From Lachnospiraceae bacterium (GTDB lineage Bacteria; Bacillota; Clostridia; Lachnospirales; Lachnospiraceae), in NCBI GenBank assembly GCA_910575255.1, contig CAJTEM010000037.1, forward strand, positions 1-47,393: a DNA stretch of 47,393 nt, read 5' to 3'. Under the pieces are notes generated by a model, which saw only the letters and a list, made by a program, of their open reading frames with translations, did no database searches and had not been told where the DNA came from. Positions 1 through 8,747 of the stretch are shown here, in pieces (position 1 is the stretch's first letter; each line of letters starts with the position of its first letter). Position numbers and translations under genes: made by a program.

Positions 1-246
1 TTGATCTCGAAACCGGAAAAATCCGCAGACCCTTTTCGATGGCTGCTCTCCCCGTTTCCCTGGCGTACCTTTTGGAACAGCTTAACTAACTGACATTGAC
101 CCCTGATCTATAACCAGGAATTATCCGGTTTCTCAAATAAAATGATAGCATCGTTCATAATACTTCCCTTTATTTCACTGTTGCCAGGTACCTTCCTAAC
201 CGGTCATTCTCTAAATTAAAGAACTGCCCAAAAATAGACAGATAAT
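1..246. other. Window edge, no confident gene
   Basis: No confident gene is visible. On the plus strand a reading frame is open from the left edge and stops with TAA near position 90; its last residues read AYLLEQLN. It could be the C-terminal end of a gene lying outside the window, but the other frames are also open over this short distance, so this is only a possibility. Between 91 and 246 I see no gene or strong signal. Confidence 0.3.
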
Positions 247-285
247 CAAAAATGCCGAAGTCTCATAAAATAAAGACCTCGGCAT
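247..285 (-). terminator. Rho-independent terminator after tRNA-Trp
   Basis: On the minus strand an 11-12 bp stem (ATGCCGAGGTCT pairing with AGACTTCGGCAT, one G-T pair) is followed directly by TTTTT. It lies just downstream of the tRNA-Trp gene and is the expected end of that transcript. Confidence 0.8.
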
Positions 286-306
286 ATTCTCTGCTTACTG
301 CAAAAA

Positions 307-377
307 CAGGGGAAGAGGGGCTCGAACCCCCATCTACGGTTTTGGAGACCGCCGCTCTACCATTGAACTATTCCCCT
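307..377 (-). tRNA. tRNA-Trp (anticodon CCA)
   Basis: The minus strand folds as a 71-nt cloverleaf. The acceptor arm is AGGGGAA with TTCCCCT and a G discriminator. The T arm contains GGTTCGAGCCC. The anticodon stem CGGT/ACCG closes the seven-base loop CTCCAAA, giving anticodon CCA, which reads the Trp codon UGG. No 3' CCA is encoded. It is a single tRNA with its own terminator downstream. A T-box leader elsewhere in this window appears to sense the same tRNA. Confidence 0.95.
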
Positions 378-456
378 AAATGGCATCTTGCTGCAACTTC
401 TTTATCCTATCACATCGCAAGCTTTTTGTCAATCTTTTTTCGACGTAAAGTTGCAA

Positions 457-1824
457 CTATATCCATCCTATCGCCTCCCGCACATTGCGGACTCCATGTA
501 ACGCGATCCCTTCAACCTTCTTCATCTTCTCCAGATTTACCTGGGGCAGAATGCAGCTCTCAAATCCCAGCTTAACAGCTTCCCTGACCCGCTGCTCTGC
601 CATGGAAACAGCCCGTACCTCACCAGACAGTCCCACTTCACCGAAAATGATGCATTTGGGATTCACGGGACGGTCCTTCAGACTGGACACCAGTGCCAGA
701 ACGATCGCCAGATCCAGAGCCGGCTCGTTCATCCGCACGCCGCCGGCAATATTCACATAGGCGTCATACCGGGACATCTCATAATGGCACCGCTTCTCCA
801 GCACCGCCATCAGAAGGTTCACCCGGTTATAATCCGTTCCCGCCGCGGTCCTCCTGGCCATGCCGAAATTCGTCTGGGCCACCAATGCCTGAACCTCCAA
901 AAGAATCGGCCGGGTCCCTTCAATCGAGCATGCCACTGCCGCACCGGAAGCCTCCTCCGGCCTGCCGCTTAAAAGATATTCCGAGGGATTGTCCACCTCC
1001 TCCAGTCCCTGTTCCCGCATCTCAAAAACCCCGATCTCATTCGTGGATCCAAAACGGTTCTTCACCCCACGCAAAATCCGGTAGGAGGCATTGCGGTCGC
1101 CCTCAAAATACAGCACCGTATCTACCATGTGCTCCAGAACACGGGGACCTGCCACCACTCCCTCCTTCGTCACATGGCCGACAATAAAGACAGAAATCCC
1201 CATTCCCTTGGCAATCTGCAGCAGAATGTTGGTTGATTCCCGCACCTGGCTGACACTGCCCGGCGCTGAGGATACATCCTCCCGGTACATGGTCTGAATC
1301 GAATCAATGACTACAACCTGCGGCTTCGTCTCCCGGATGGCTTCCTCAATATCATCCAGACTGGTTTCACACAGAAACAGCAGTTCTCCGGTAACCGTGC
1401 CGATCCGGTTGGCCCGCAGCTTAATCTGCTTTAAAGATTCCTCTCCGGAAATATATAATACTTTGTGTCCGGATGCTGCAAGATTCCGGCATACCTGCAG
1501 AAGCAAGGTAGACTTTCCGATTCCCGGATCTCCTCCGACCAAAACCAGGGAGCCGGCCACAATGCCGCTCCCCAGTACCTGATCCAACTCCCGATACCCG
1601 GTAGATATCCGGTCCTGCTCTTCAATGGATACTTCTGCCAGCCTTATTGGTCTTGCTTTTGTCTTCCCGCCGCCCACAGCCGTATGCCGGGATGACTCCT
1701 TCTTCCCCACGGGTTCCTCTGCCATCGTATTCCAAGCCCGGCAAGCCGGACACTGCCCGGTCCATTTCGCAGACTCAAAACCGCACTCCGTGCAGAAAAA
1801 CGCCGTGGTTCTTCCCTTTGCCAT
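457..1824 (-). CDS. radA: DNA repair protein RadA
   Basis: RadA (Sms) is a RecA-like ATPase and branch-migration helicase that processes recombination intermediates. The 455-residue protein has the family's full order: an N-terminal C4 zinc finger (CTEC at 11-14, CPAC at 25-28), a RecA-type core with Walker A GGDPGIGKST near residue 97, the RadA signature KNRFG, and a Lon-protease-like C-terminal domain that lacks peptidase function in this family. It is the last gene of the clpC cluster, 21 bp after the small conserved gene. A moderate GAAGGGA site precedes the ATG. Placing radA after mcsA-mcsB-clpC is a common Firmicutes arrangement. Confidence 0.97.
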   Translation of the reverse strand: MAKGRTTAFFCTECGFESAKWTGQCPACRAWNTMAEEPVGKKESSRHTAVGGGKTKARPIRLAEVSIEEQDRISTGYRELDQVLGSGIVAGSLVLVGGDPGIGKSTLLLQVCRNLAASGHKVLYISGEESLKQIKLRANRIGTVTGELLFLCETSLDDIEEAIRETKPQVVVIDSIQTMYREDVSSAPGSVSQVRESTNILLQIAKGMGISVFIVGHVTKEGVVAGPRVLEHMVDTVLYFEGDRNASYRILRGVKNRFGSTNEIGVFEMREQGLEEVDNPSEYLLSGRPEEASGAAVACSIEGTRPILLEVQALVAQTNFGMARRTAAGTDYNRVNLLMAVLEKRCHYEMSRYDAYVNIAGGVRMNEPALDLAIVLALVSSLKDRPVNPKCIIFGEVGLSGEVRAVSMAEQRVREAVKLGFESCILPQVNLEKMKKVEGIALHGVRNVREAIGWI

Positions 1825-1845
1825 ATGTATCTGTTCCCTTCGCGC

Positions 1846-2259
1846 CTATCGTCTCACTACCTTTACACGGCTGCCTACTCCCTCGTTCAATTCCACGCTG
1901 GCCACCAGCTTACCGCTCATATTCGTCTTCATGCCGCCTACAGCCATATCGTCCACAAACACCTCATACTCCGTGTCATCCTCCAGCTGAATGGTGATCT
2001 GTGCGTCTTTGTCGCCTTCCACCACAAACTCCACACCGTCATTACTGACTGTAAAATGCTCTACTGTCGTTCCCGGCACGGACTCGTAAACAAACATCCC
2101 GTTACGTTCCAGTTTGGTGATCTCATGATAAGTCTTGATCTTATAGGAATCTCCATCATGCTCGAAATCCTGGAGCTTTGACTTGGCTGACAGCTGATAA
2201 TTGCCAAAACTGATGGTCCCATCTGCTTCCGAACGAATTAAAGATTCAACTACCGGCAT
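1846..2259 (-). CDS. Small conserved protein, 'endosialidase chaperone'-type annotation
   Basis: A 137-residue, probably cytoplasmic, mostly beta-strand protein with no signal peptide or membrane segment. The ATG at 2259 is chosen because AGGAGGG lies 8 nt upstream; an ORF extending further (to 2367) has no comparable site. It begins with MPVVESLIR and is rich in charged residues. Homologues next to clpC/radA in Lachnospiraceae are often labelled endosialidase-like, from memory; I see no catalytic motif to support an enzymatic role, so the function is unknown. It probably shares a transcript with radA. Confidence 0.7.
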   Translation of the reverse strand: MPVVESLIRSEADGTISFGNYQLSAKSKLQDFEHDGDSYKIKTYHEITKLERNGMFVYESVPGTTVEHFTVSNDGVEFVVEGDKDAQITIQLEDDTEYEVFVDDMAVGGMKTNMSGKLVASVELNEGVGSRVKVVRR

Positions 2260-2344
2260 AACTTTTGCCCTCCTGTAAATTATGTGATTCATGTTCCGCA
2301 CTTCCGGACGCAAAAAGGCTTCCCAAAGCGCTCTGCCATGTCCT

Positions 2345-2371
2345 GCAGGTGCAGCTAATTGCCACACCTGC
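2345..2371 (-). other. Intergenic hairpin
   Basis: GCAGGTG and CACCTGC form a perfect 7-bp stem with a 13-nt loop between clpC and the small conserved gene. There is no T-run after it, so it is not a standard terminator; it may mark an mRNA processing or attenuation point. Confidence 0.4.
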
Positions 2372-2375
2372 GAAG

Positions 2376-2403
2376 ATATTATGAGTATACCCTAATCAGC
2401 CAA
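2376..2403 (-). promoter_or_regulatory. Candidate internal promoter
   Basis: TTGGCT, 16 nt, TAATAT on the minus strand lies at the end of clpC. It could drive the small conserved gene and radA independently of the upstream stress operon. It is a sequence match only. Confidence 0.4.
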
Positions 2404-2409
2404 AAAAGG

Positions 2410-4875
2410 CTAGCTGTTTATGAGTTCTTTGGTAAGAAATTTGAGGCTTCCGTCCTCCACCCTCACAGACACCTGATCTCCGCCCCGGATCGTTCCGTCC
2501 AGAATCGCCTCCGCCAGCTTATCCTCCAGATGGTTCTGGATCGCACGGCGCAGCGGTCGGGCGCCATATTTCTCGTCATAGCCTTTTTCTACCAAAAATG
2601 CACTGGCATCCTCCTCCACGGTCAGCTTCAGATCCATCTGACGTGCGGTGCGCTTGATAATGCCGCGCAGCATAATCGAGACGATCTCTTTCATGTGATC
2701 CTGGTTCAGCGGATGGAATACAATGGTTTCATCAATGCGGTTTAAGAATTCCGGCTTAAAGAGACGCTTTACTTCCCCCATGACCCGATCCTTCATCAGC
2801 TTATAACGCTCCTCCTCATTATCGGAAGAAGTAAAGCCCAGCCGTTTGGGAGAGATAATGCTTTCTGCTCCGGCATTGGAAGTCATAATCAGCACCGTAT
2901 TCTTAAAGTCAATCTTCCGGCCCTGAGAATCCGTGATATGTCCGTCATCCAGCACCTGCAGCAGAATATTAAATACATCCGGATGTGCCTTCTCGATCTC
3001 GTCAAACAAAATTACGGAATAGGGATTACGCCGCACCTTTTCACTAAGCTGCCCGCCCTCGTCATATCCCACATATCCGGGCGGAGACCCGATCATCCGG
3101 GACACGCTGTGCTTCTCCATATATTCCGACATATCTACCCGGATCAAAGCATTTTCCGTACCAAACATGGCCTCTGCCAGCGCCTTGCACAGCTCGGTCT
3201 TTCCCACTCCCGTCGGCCCCAGAAAGAGGAAGGATCCAATCGGACGCTTGGGATCTTTGAGTCCGACCCTTCCACGCCGGATCGCCCGCGACACTGCCTT
3301 TACCGCCTCTTCCTGGCCAACCACCCGCTCATGAAGGATGGATTCCAGACGTTTCAGCCGTTCCGACTCCTCCTCCTCCAGCTTGCGCACGGGGATCTTG
3401 GTCCATCCGGATACCACATCCGCGATTTCGCCTTCTCCGACAGTCAGCTTTCGCGACAGCTTCTCCTTCTGCCATCTTGCCCGTACCTTTTCTATCTTTT
3501 CCCGTTTCTTTTCCTGTTTGCGCTTGATCTCACCGGCCTTTTCGTAAGCTTCCGCCTTAATGGCAGCTTCCTTCTGCTGTTCCAGTGCCTCGATATCCTG
3601 CTCCAGCTCCTTGATCTCAGACGGTTCCACATAAGTAGTAAGGCGGACCTTGGATGAGGCCTCATCAATCAGGTCGATCGCCTTGTCCGGCAAGAAACGG
3701 TCATTGATATAACGGGCGGACAGACGGACCGCCGCTGTCAGCGCTTCATCCATTATCGTCACCTGATGATGCTCCTCATAGCGGGAACGCAGTCCCTTCA
3801 GGATACTGACAGACTCCTCCTCTCCCGGCTCCTCCACGGTCACCGGCTGGAAGCGCCGTTCCAGTGCTGCATCCTTTTCGATATATTTGCGGTATTCATC
3901 GATAGTAGTTGCCCCGATCAGCTGAATCTCTCCCCGTGCCAGGGACGGCTTCAAAATATTGGAGGCATCAATGGCGCCTTCCGCGCCGCCGGCTCCGATG
4001 ATCGTGTGGATCTCATCCAAAAAGAGCAGTACTTCCCCGTCCTCTTTGACCTCTGCCAGTACCTTTTTGATCCGCTCCTCGAATTCTCCCCGGTACTTGG
4101 AACCAGCCACCATGCCGGAAAGGTCCAGGGTCAGCACCCGCTTGCGGGCAATAATCTCCGGAATATCACCGGAAACGATCATCTGTGCCAGTCCCTCTAC
4201 CACAGCTGTCTTACCTACCCCCGGCTCTCCGATCAGACAGGGATTGTTCTTGGTCCGGCGGCTCAGAATCTGTATCACCCGACGGATTTCCTGCTCACGG
4301 CCAATCACCGGATCCAGCTTTCCCTCCCGCGCAAGCGCCGTCAGATCCCGGCTGTAGTTGTTCAGCGTCGGCGTATTGGCTCTGCCCTTTGTCCCGCGTC
4401 CGGCCGAAAGCTCCTCCCGTCCGGATGGCGCATCCTCTCCCATGGCAGATAAAATCTCAATATACAGCTTCTGAATACTCACCCCGATGGTGTTCAGAAG
4501 CCTGGCAGCCACACAGTCGCTCTCTCGAATAATAGCAATCAGCAAATGCTCGGTTCCGATCAGCGGCGCCTTAAAACGCACTGCCTCCCGATAGCTGTTC
4601 TCCAGTACCCGGCGGGCGCTCGGGGTATAGGTATTTCGCTCCGCTAAGCCCACATTCTGATTCGGAGAAATCAGCTGGCTTACCAGCTCGATGACCTTGT
4701 CCGCATTCACGCCGCAGCCGGTCAGCACCTTTGCCGCCACGCCGCTTCCCTCCTGCAAAAGTCCGATCAGCAAATGCTCAGTCCCCACATAACTGTGTCC
4801 CAGCTCCTGCGCTGCATCTACCGCAAGACTGATCGCCTCCTTCGCCTGTTCCGTAAATCTGTCTATCATTGCCAA
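2410..4875 (-). CDS. clpC: ATP-dependent Clp protease ATP-binding subunit ClpC
   Basis: ClpC is the HSP100 unfoldase that feeds proteins, including arginine-phosphorylated ones, into ClpP. The 821-residue protein shows two Clp-N repeats (about 1-150), a first AAA+ domain with Walker A GEPGVGKT, a coiled linker with a UVR-like segment ([20 protein letters not shown]), and a second AAA+ domain with Walker A GPTGVGKT and the small D2 C-terminal domain. Length is typical. The start is ambiguous: a TTG at 4875 lies 6 nt after GGAGG, while the ATG at 4869 lies 12 nt after it. It sits 63 bp downstream of mcsB, in the usual operon order. Confidence 0.97.
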   Translation of the reverse strand: MAMIDRFTEQAKEAISLAVDAAQELGHSYVGTEHLLIGLLQEGSGVAAKVLTGCGVNADKVIELVSQLISPNQNVGLAERNTYTPSARRVLENSYREAVRFKAPLIGTEHLLIAIIRESDCVAARLLNTIGVSIQKLYIEILSAMGEDAPSGREELSAGRGTKGRANTPTLNNYSRDLTALAREGKLDPVIGREQEIRRVIQILSRRTKNNPCLIGEPGVGKTAVVEGLAQMIVSGDIPEIIARKRVLTLDLSGMVAGSKYRGEFEERIKKVLAEVKEDGEVLLFLDEIHTIIGAGGAEGAIDASNILKPSLARGEIQLIGATTIDEYRKYIEKDAALERRFQPVTVEEPGEEESVSILKGLRSRYEEHHQVTIMDEALTAAVRLSARYINDRFLPDKAIDLIDEASSKVRLTTYVEPSEIKELEQDIEALEQQKEAAIKAEAYEKAGEIKRKQEKKREKIEKVRARWQKEKLSRKLTVGEGEIADVVSGWTKIPVRKLEEEESERLKRLESILHERVVGQEEAVKAVSRAIRRGRVGLKDPKRPIGSFLFLGPTGVGKTELCKALAEAMFGTENALIRVDMSEYMEKHSVSRMIGSPPGYVGYDEGGQLSEKVRRNPYSVILFDEIEKAHPDVFNILLQVLDDGHITDSQGRKIDFKNTVLIMTSNAGAESIISPKRLGFTSSDNEEERYKLMKDRVMGEVKRLFKPEFLNRIDETIVFHPLNQDHMKEIVSIMLRGIIKRTARQMDLKLTVEEDASAFLVEKGYDEKYGARPLRRAIQNHLEDKLAEAILDGTIRGGDQVSVRVEDGSLKFLTKELINS

Positions 4876-4938
4876 TTTTGTCCTCCGATCTGTTTCCGTT
4901 CTTTTTTACTGTTTCTCCCCGAATGCACGCTCTCTCTG

Positions 4939-5973
4939 TCATTTCAGCTCCGGAAGCGTTCTTCGGATATAAGCAGCCCTGGCCTCATCCAGCTCTTCCT
5001 TTTCCAAAGGCCGTTCTGATATCTTCTGCAGATTTGCCGGCTGAATTCCCAGCATGACGCGATAAACCGCGCAGTCCTCTTCTGTCTCCAGAATCCCGTC
5101 CACAATTCCTGACATGATCTGGGACAAAAAGATCATCGCGTCCTTGGCGCTCATCTTCCGGGCATATTTTAACACACCATAAGACTTATAAACCTCATCC
5201 TCATATTCCAGACGACGCTTTTCCATGGTCATCTTGCGCACCTGCTTTTCCTGAGCCAGCAGCTGCAATGCCACCCGGTTCACCAAATCCAGGATCTCTT
5301 TTTCTGTCAGGCCCAGAGTCTTCTGATTGGATATCTCATACAATGCGCCGTAATTCTCACTGCCCTCTCCGTATACCCCACGGACTGCAGCCCCGAAGCG
5401 TCCCATCTCAGATACCAGGCCATTGAATTTCTTCCCCAGGGAAAGCATGGGCAGATGCACTACCACAGACGCTCGCATTCCGGTGCCTACATTGGTGGGA
5501 AAGGAGGTCAGATAGCCATATTTTTTATCAAATGCATACGGAAAGCGGGCATTGATATAATCATCCATCTGATCACACTGCTTCCACAGCTCTCCCAGAT
5601 GGAGTCCCGGAGCAATCATCTGCAGGCGGATATGATCCGTACCATTCAGTACAATCCCCACATCCTCCTGCTCTGATAAAATCAATCCCACCGGCGTCTT
5701 CTTGGAGGCAATGGTGGAATTAAATACCCTACGTTCCTGCAGAGCCTTCCGTTCCAGATCACTCAGATCGCCCAGATACCGGTATTCATAATGCTTTCCG
5801 TCCAGAGAACCCAGATTCTCAAGGCCAAGCTCCAGGCGGCGAAGCATCTCCATACTTTCCTTCTGCGGCAGCCGGGAAGGAAAGGCATACTGATTCCAGT
5901 TCCGAACCAGCCGCACCCGGCTGCTGATGATACCGGGACGCTTCGGATCCACACATTCAAACCATCTTAACAT
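4939..5973 (-). CDS. mcsB: McsB-type protein arginine kinase homologue
   Basis: McsB proteins use a phosphagen-kinase fold to phosphorylate arginines, marking proteins for ClpCP. The ATG at 5973 (start MLRWFECVDP) overlaps the mcsA stop in ATGTTAA; the longer ORF to 6015 would overlap mcsA by about 50 bp. Of 344 residues, the N-terminal SSRVRLVRN, the NVGTGMRASV loop and the YGEGSE loop match the family. Two divergences stand out compared with the B. subtilis protein as I remember it. The catalytic NEEDH loop reads NGTDH, losing both glutamates. The C-terminal RDxxRA phosphoarginine-binding motif is not recognisable. It may be a weak or regulatory kinase, or an adaptor. Confidence 0.9.
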   Translation of the reverse strand: MLRWFECVDPKRPGIISSRVRLVRNWNQYAFPSRLPQKESMEMLRRLELGLENLGSLDGKHYEYRYLGDLSDLERKALQERRVFNSTIASKKTPVGLILSEQEDVGIVLNGTDHIRLQMIAPGLHLGELWKQCDQMDDYINARFPYAFDKKYGYLTSFPTNVGTGMRASVVVHLPMLSLGKKFNGLVSEMGRFGAAVRGVYGEGSENYGALYEISNQKTLGLTEKEILDLVNRVALQLLAQEKQVRKMTMEKRRLEYEDEVYKSYGVLKYARKMSAKDAMIFLSQIMSGIVDGILETEEDCAVYRVMLGIQPANLQKISERPLEKEELDEARAAYIRRTLPELK

Positions 5974-6548
5974 TTTCCGATTCCCTCTTTCAATTCTCTG
6001 ATTTTGTCGCGGCACTGAGCGGCAGTCTCATATTCCTCCCGCACGATTGCCTCCTGGAGCCGGGCATTCAGAATCCGGATCTGCTCCTCAATATCAAGCT
6101 CCTTGTCGGGACCCGCATCTTCCTGTCCGGAGAGCGTTTCTACGGAAAACTGCTCTCCATCCTCCTGATAGTGATAGCGTGGATGCTTACCCTTATGGGT
6201 GTCGCTGCCCTGCAGCTGTCTGATATTCTCACCGATCAGCAGGTCAAAGACCCCATAACATTCCGGACAGCCAAAACGGCTGTTTTTGATAAATTCCTCA
6301 TAACTGGTTCTGCATGCCGGGCAGATCACCTGATGAGCCTTCTTCTGTTCCTCCTGCTCCTCTCCGATCCCCAAAAGGCCGGACAACAGCTTCCCCAGCG
6401 GAAATTCACTGTCAAAAATGGCAGCATAAGGTCCAAAATCCATCTCCTTGGCACACTGGGCGCAAAAATGATGCTCATTTTTCACTCCATTGATCACCTC
6501 GGTATACTGGATATTGGCCTCTCTGATTTTGCAACGTTCACATAACAT
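5967..6548 (-). CDS. mcsA: McsA, zinc-binding activator of McsB
   Basis: McsA binds and activates the arginine kinase McsB. The 193-residue protein opens with MLCERC and has paired CxxC motifs (CERC, CAQC, then CPAC and CPEC), the expected zinc-binding treble set, and ends with a UVR motif (EEYETAAQCRDKIREL). It lies between the GntR regulator and mcsB; the start of mcsB overlaps its stop by 7 nt, which indicates translational coupling. Confidence 0.93.
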   Translation of the reverse strand: MLCERCKIREANIQYTEVINGVKNEHHFCAQCAKEMDFGPYAAIFDSEFPLGKLLSGLLGIGEEQEEQKKAHQVICPACRTSYEEFIKNSRFGCPECYGVFDLLIGENIRQLQGSDTHKGKHPRYHYQEDGEQFSVETLSGQEDAGPDKELDIEEQIRILNARLQEAIVREEYETAAQCRDKIRELKEGIGKC

Positions 6549-6566
6549 AGTTTTCCTCCATTTTTG

Positions 6567-6965
6567 CTATTCTCCGCATTTTCCCGCATAATAATCATAA
6601 ATTTCATCCACCAGCTCATGTACCTCCCGGCGGCTGACCCGCCTGCAGACCGACCGGGCCAGCAGCACAGCAAGCTCCTGCCTCAGCTCCTCGACTGCGC
6701 GGATCTTATCGACATCCAAGGCAATGACCGCTCCCTTTCTGCGGTCAAGCTTGATAAAGCCCTCCTGCTTCAATACAGCATATGCTTTATTGACCGTATG
6801 CATGTTAATCCCGATATTATCCGCCAATTGCCGCACGGACGGCAGGGAATCCCCCTCCCGAATCCGGTCCGCGGCAATTCCGATAATAATCTGATTCCGC
6901 AGTTGGATATAAAGCGCCTCATCACTCTCAAAGTCAATTGTCAGAATCATATCCTCACCGTCCAT
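6567..6965 (-). CDS. GntR-family transcriptional regulator, YtrA type
   Basis: A 132-residue, probably cytoplasmic repressor. The winged-helix domain occupies about residues 6-80, with the recognition region SLPSVRQLADNIGINMHTVNKAY characteristic of short YtrA-type GntR proteins; the C-terminal tail is too short for a FadR- or HutC-type effector domain. ATG at 6965 is used, but MILTIDFESD (five codons later) is the more usual N-terminus for the family. It is the first gene of the mcsA-mcsB-clpC-radA cluster, the place often held by ctsR, and no CtsR-like protein is visible. The palindrome just upstream is its likely binding site. Confidence 0.88.
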   Translation of the reverse strand: MDGEDMILTIDFESDEALYIQLRNQIIIGIAADRIREGDSLPSVRQLADNIGINMHTVNKAYAVLKQEGFIKLDRRKGAVIALDVDKIRAVEELRQELAVLLARSVCRRVSRREVHELVDEIYDYYAGKCGE

Positions 6966-6973
6966 CTTTCGTC

Positions 6974-6996
6974 TTGTTATACAGATAATATAACAA
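6974..6996 (-). promoter_or_regulatory. Palindromic operator for the GntR regulator
   Basis: TTGTTATA and TATAACAA form a perfect 8-bp inverted repeat separated by 7 nt, directly downstream of the -10 box. The size and AT-rich symmetry fit a dimeric GntR (YtrA-type) repressor site. Inference: the regulator represses its own operon, including mcsA, mcsB and clpC. Confidence 0.7.
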
Positions 6997-7024
6997 TTAT
7001 AAAGCAGAAAAGCGGCGAAGTCAA
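6996..7024 (-). promoter_or_regulatory. Sigma-A promoter of the gntR-mcsA-mcsB-clpC operon
   Basis: TTGACT (7024-7019) and TATAAT (7001-6996) are separated by 17 nt on the minus strand, close to consensus. The -35 box lies in the loop of the terminator for the preceding gene, and the -10 box abuts the palindromic operator. Confidence 0.8.
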
Positions 7025-7035
7025 TACGCCGCTTT
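7009..7035 (-). terminator. Terminator of the secreted-protein operon
   Basis: On the minus strand AAAGCGGCG and CGCCGCTTT form a 9-bp stem with a 9-nt loop, followed by TTCTGCTTTAT. It sits 18 nt after the stop of the cohesin-like gene. Its loop contains the -35 box of the next promoter. Confidence 0.7.
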
Positions 7036-7052
7036 CAAATCCCTGCTTTTCC

Positions 7053-8660
7053 TTATTCATCCAGATCAAAGAACTCAAAGTCATCCGACTCTTCTCCGGG
7101 ATGATCTGCCGGCCCTTCTAAGGCAGCCGCCTCCCGGGACAGCGCTTTCTCCATATTGACAACCGGAGCCGCCGCACGTTTTCTGACCGGCGCCGGATCA
7201 GACGGCTCGGCTGCCGGCTTTCTTCCGGCTTCCACTCCCCCGGAATTCTTTGCCGGCTCCGGTCGGTAATCCTGACTGTATTCCGGCTGTGCCGGCTCTG
7301 GCTGATAGTCCTCCAACGAAAGATCGTCCTCGTAATCCTCCTCGTAGTCCTCTTCTTCCAGATCCTCTTCCTCTCCCATCATATAGCGCTCTTCCTTGCT
7401 CAGACGACGGTTCGTCGCTCCTTTGCGGACAGAGCCTCCTGTCTCTTTGGTATCCTCCCTGCGGGATATGCTCCGGTCATAGCTGTCCCGGCTGCGTCTT
7501 GCCGAAATCAACAGAATCAACAGAATCAATATCAGAACCAGCAGGGCTCCTCCGCCTCCGATGGCAATCCATTTCAGTTGATTATAATCGTCCACCAGTT
7601 CATTATACTTTTCTCCTGCCTCCAGAAGCTCCGGATTCACTTTCTCCCCGTCATCAAAATACCGCTGCAATGTCTTATCCTGACGGTCGAACCGGTAAAA
7701 GTCCGCATCCCCGTTCTCATTGATTCCATAGAATACACAATAAGCCGGATCCTCCTCTCCCTCGGGTACCCATCCGGTTACCTTGGCAGAACCGATCGTA
7801 ATCTCACTTTCTTTTAATCCCTCCGGAACCGCCACATCCGCTGACAAGGCAATGATCTGTACCTTTTTGGCCAGAGAACTTAATTCCGCAAGCACCTCCG
7901 GCGCCGGTTCCGGAATCGTAGCTTCTCCGCCGTTCTCTCCGCCTTCTGACTTGGTAACCAGAATGGTATAGGTCTTCACCGTTGTACCATCTTCTGCCGT
8001 CACCCGGCAGACCACTGTATTCTCTCCTTCCAGCAGTCCGGAGTCTCCCTCGAGTGTCACGGTTGCACTGCCGTTGTTCGGAACCGCACTGACAGCCAGA
8101 CTCTCCGTATCCAGTCCCACTGATGCCGTATAATTCTCAACTCCGGGCGTAAATGCCGGCTCAAGCTTTCCCGGAGAAATCTGCAGAGACTGCAGAGTCG
8201 CATCCTCGGAGGAGGTCTCCAGCCCCTGGATCGTGATCGTCGAATTCCCGGTCTTGACATCCGCCAGGGTCTGGCCGTTGTTATCATAGCCCTCCCAGTC
8301 ACCTACCGTAACCGTAGCAGTCCCTGCCCGCAGTGCCCGGAAACGCATCTCGGTAACCACTTCCGTCGTTCCAGAACCGCCGCGCACCTGCAGTATCCCG
8401 TTGCCGCCGCTTACCGTCCCGGTAGCATCCACATACTCCAGCATCGTCGGATCATAATTCAGAGTGACTTTGGTATCTCCTAAAAGATCCCCGTCTGTAG
8501 AGCTGAACTTCATTGTCACCCGAACCTCCTGGCCGGCCTGCGCAGACGGATCCGAAAATGCGATCCGCGCATTTGCCGCAAAGCTTTGAAATGCGATTGC
8601 AGCTGTCAGAAGAATTGCTGCCGAAATCCTGCCAATCCATTGTCTTAATTGTCTGTTCAT
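7053..8660 (-). CDS. Secreted cohesin-domain protein with one membrane anchor
   Basis: A 535-residue surface protein. A signal peptide (about 1-30, ending SFAANA) is followed by a cohesin-type beta-sandwich (about 31-150; VTLNYDPTMLEYV is typical) and a cadherin-like beta-sandwich domain (about 155-240; LQSLQISPGKLEPAFTPG). A single membrane helix (LLVLILILLILLI) lies near residue 370, and a long acidic, proline-containing tail is presumably cytoplasmic. The N-terminus would face out and bind protein or glycan partners. AGGAGAG precedes the ATG. It is 87 bp downstream of the glucosaminidase-like gene, which carries the same cadherin-like domain, so the two may work together at the cell wall. 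Confidence 0.8.
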   Translation of the reverse strand: MNRQLRQWIGRISAAILLTAAIAFQSFAANARIAFSDPSAQAGQEVRVTMKFSSTDGDLLGDTKVTLNYDPTMLEYVDATGTVSGGNGILQVRGGSGTTEVVTEMRFRALRAGTATVTVGDWEGYDNNGQTLADVKTGNSTITIQGLETSSEDATLQSLQISPGKLEPAFTPGVENYTASVGLDTESLAVSAVPNNGSATVTLEGDSGLLEGENTVVCRVTAEDGTTVKTYTILVTKSEGGENGGEATIPEPAPEVLAELSSLAKKVQIIALSADVAVPEGLKESEITIGSAKVTGWVPEGEEDPAYCVFYGINENGDADFYRFDRQDKTLQRYFDDGEKVNPELLEAGEKYNELVDDYNQLKWIAIGGGGALLVLILILLILLISARRSRDSYDRSISRREDTKETGGSVRKGATNRRLSKEERYMMGEEEDLEEEDYEEDYEDDLSLEDYQPEPAQPEYSQDYRPEPAKNSGGVEAGRKPAAEPSDPAPVRKRAAAPVVNMEKALSREAAALEGPADHPGEESDDFEFFDLDE

Positions 8661-8747
8661 ATTCTCTCCTGATTTCTTCTATACTTCATCCCTCAAGCCT
8701 GTCAGAAAGGTGGCTTCCCTGCTGCCAAAATCCTCTCCGCTCTGTCT

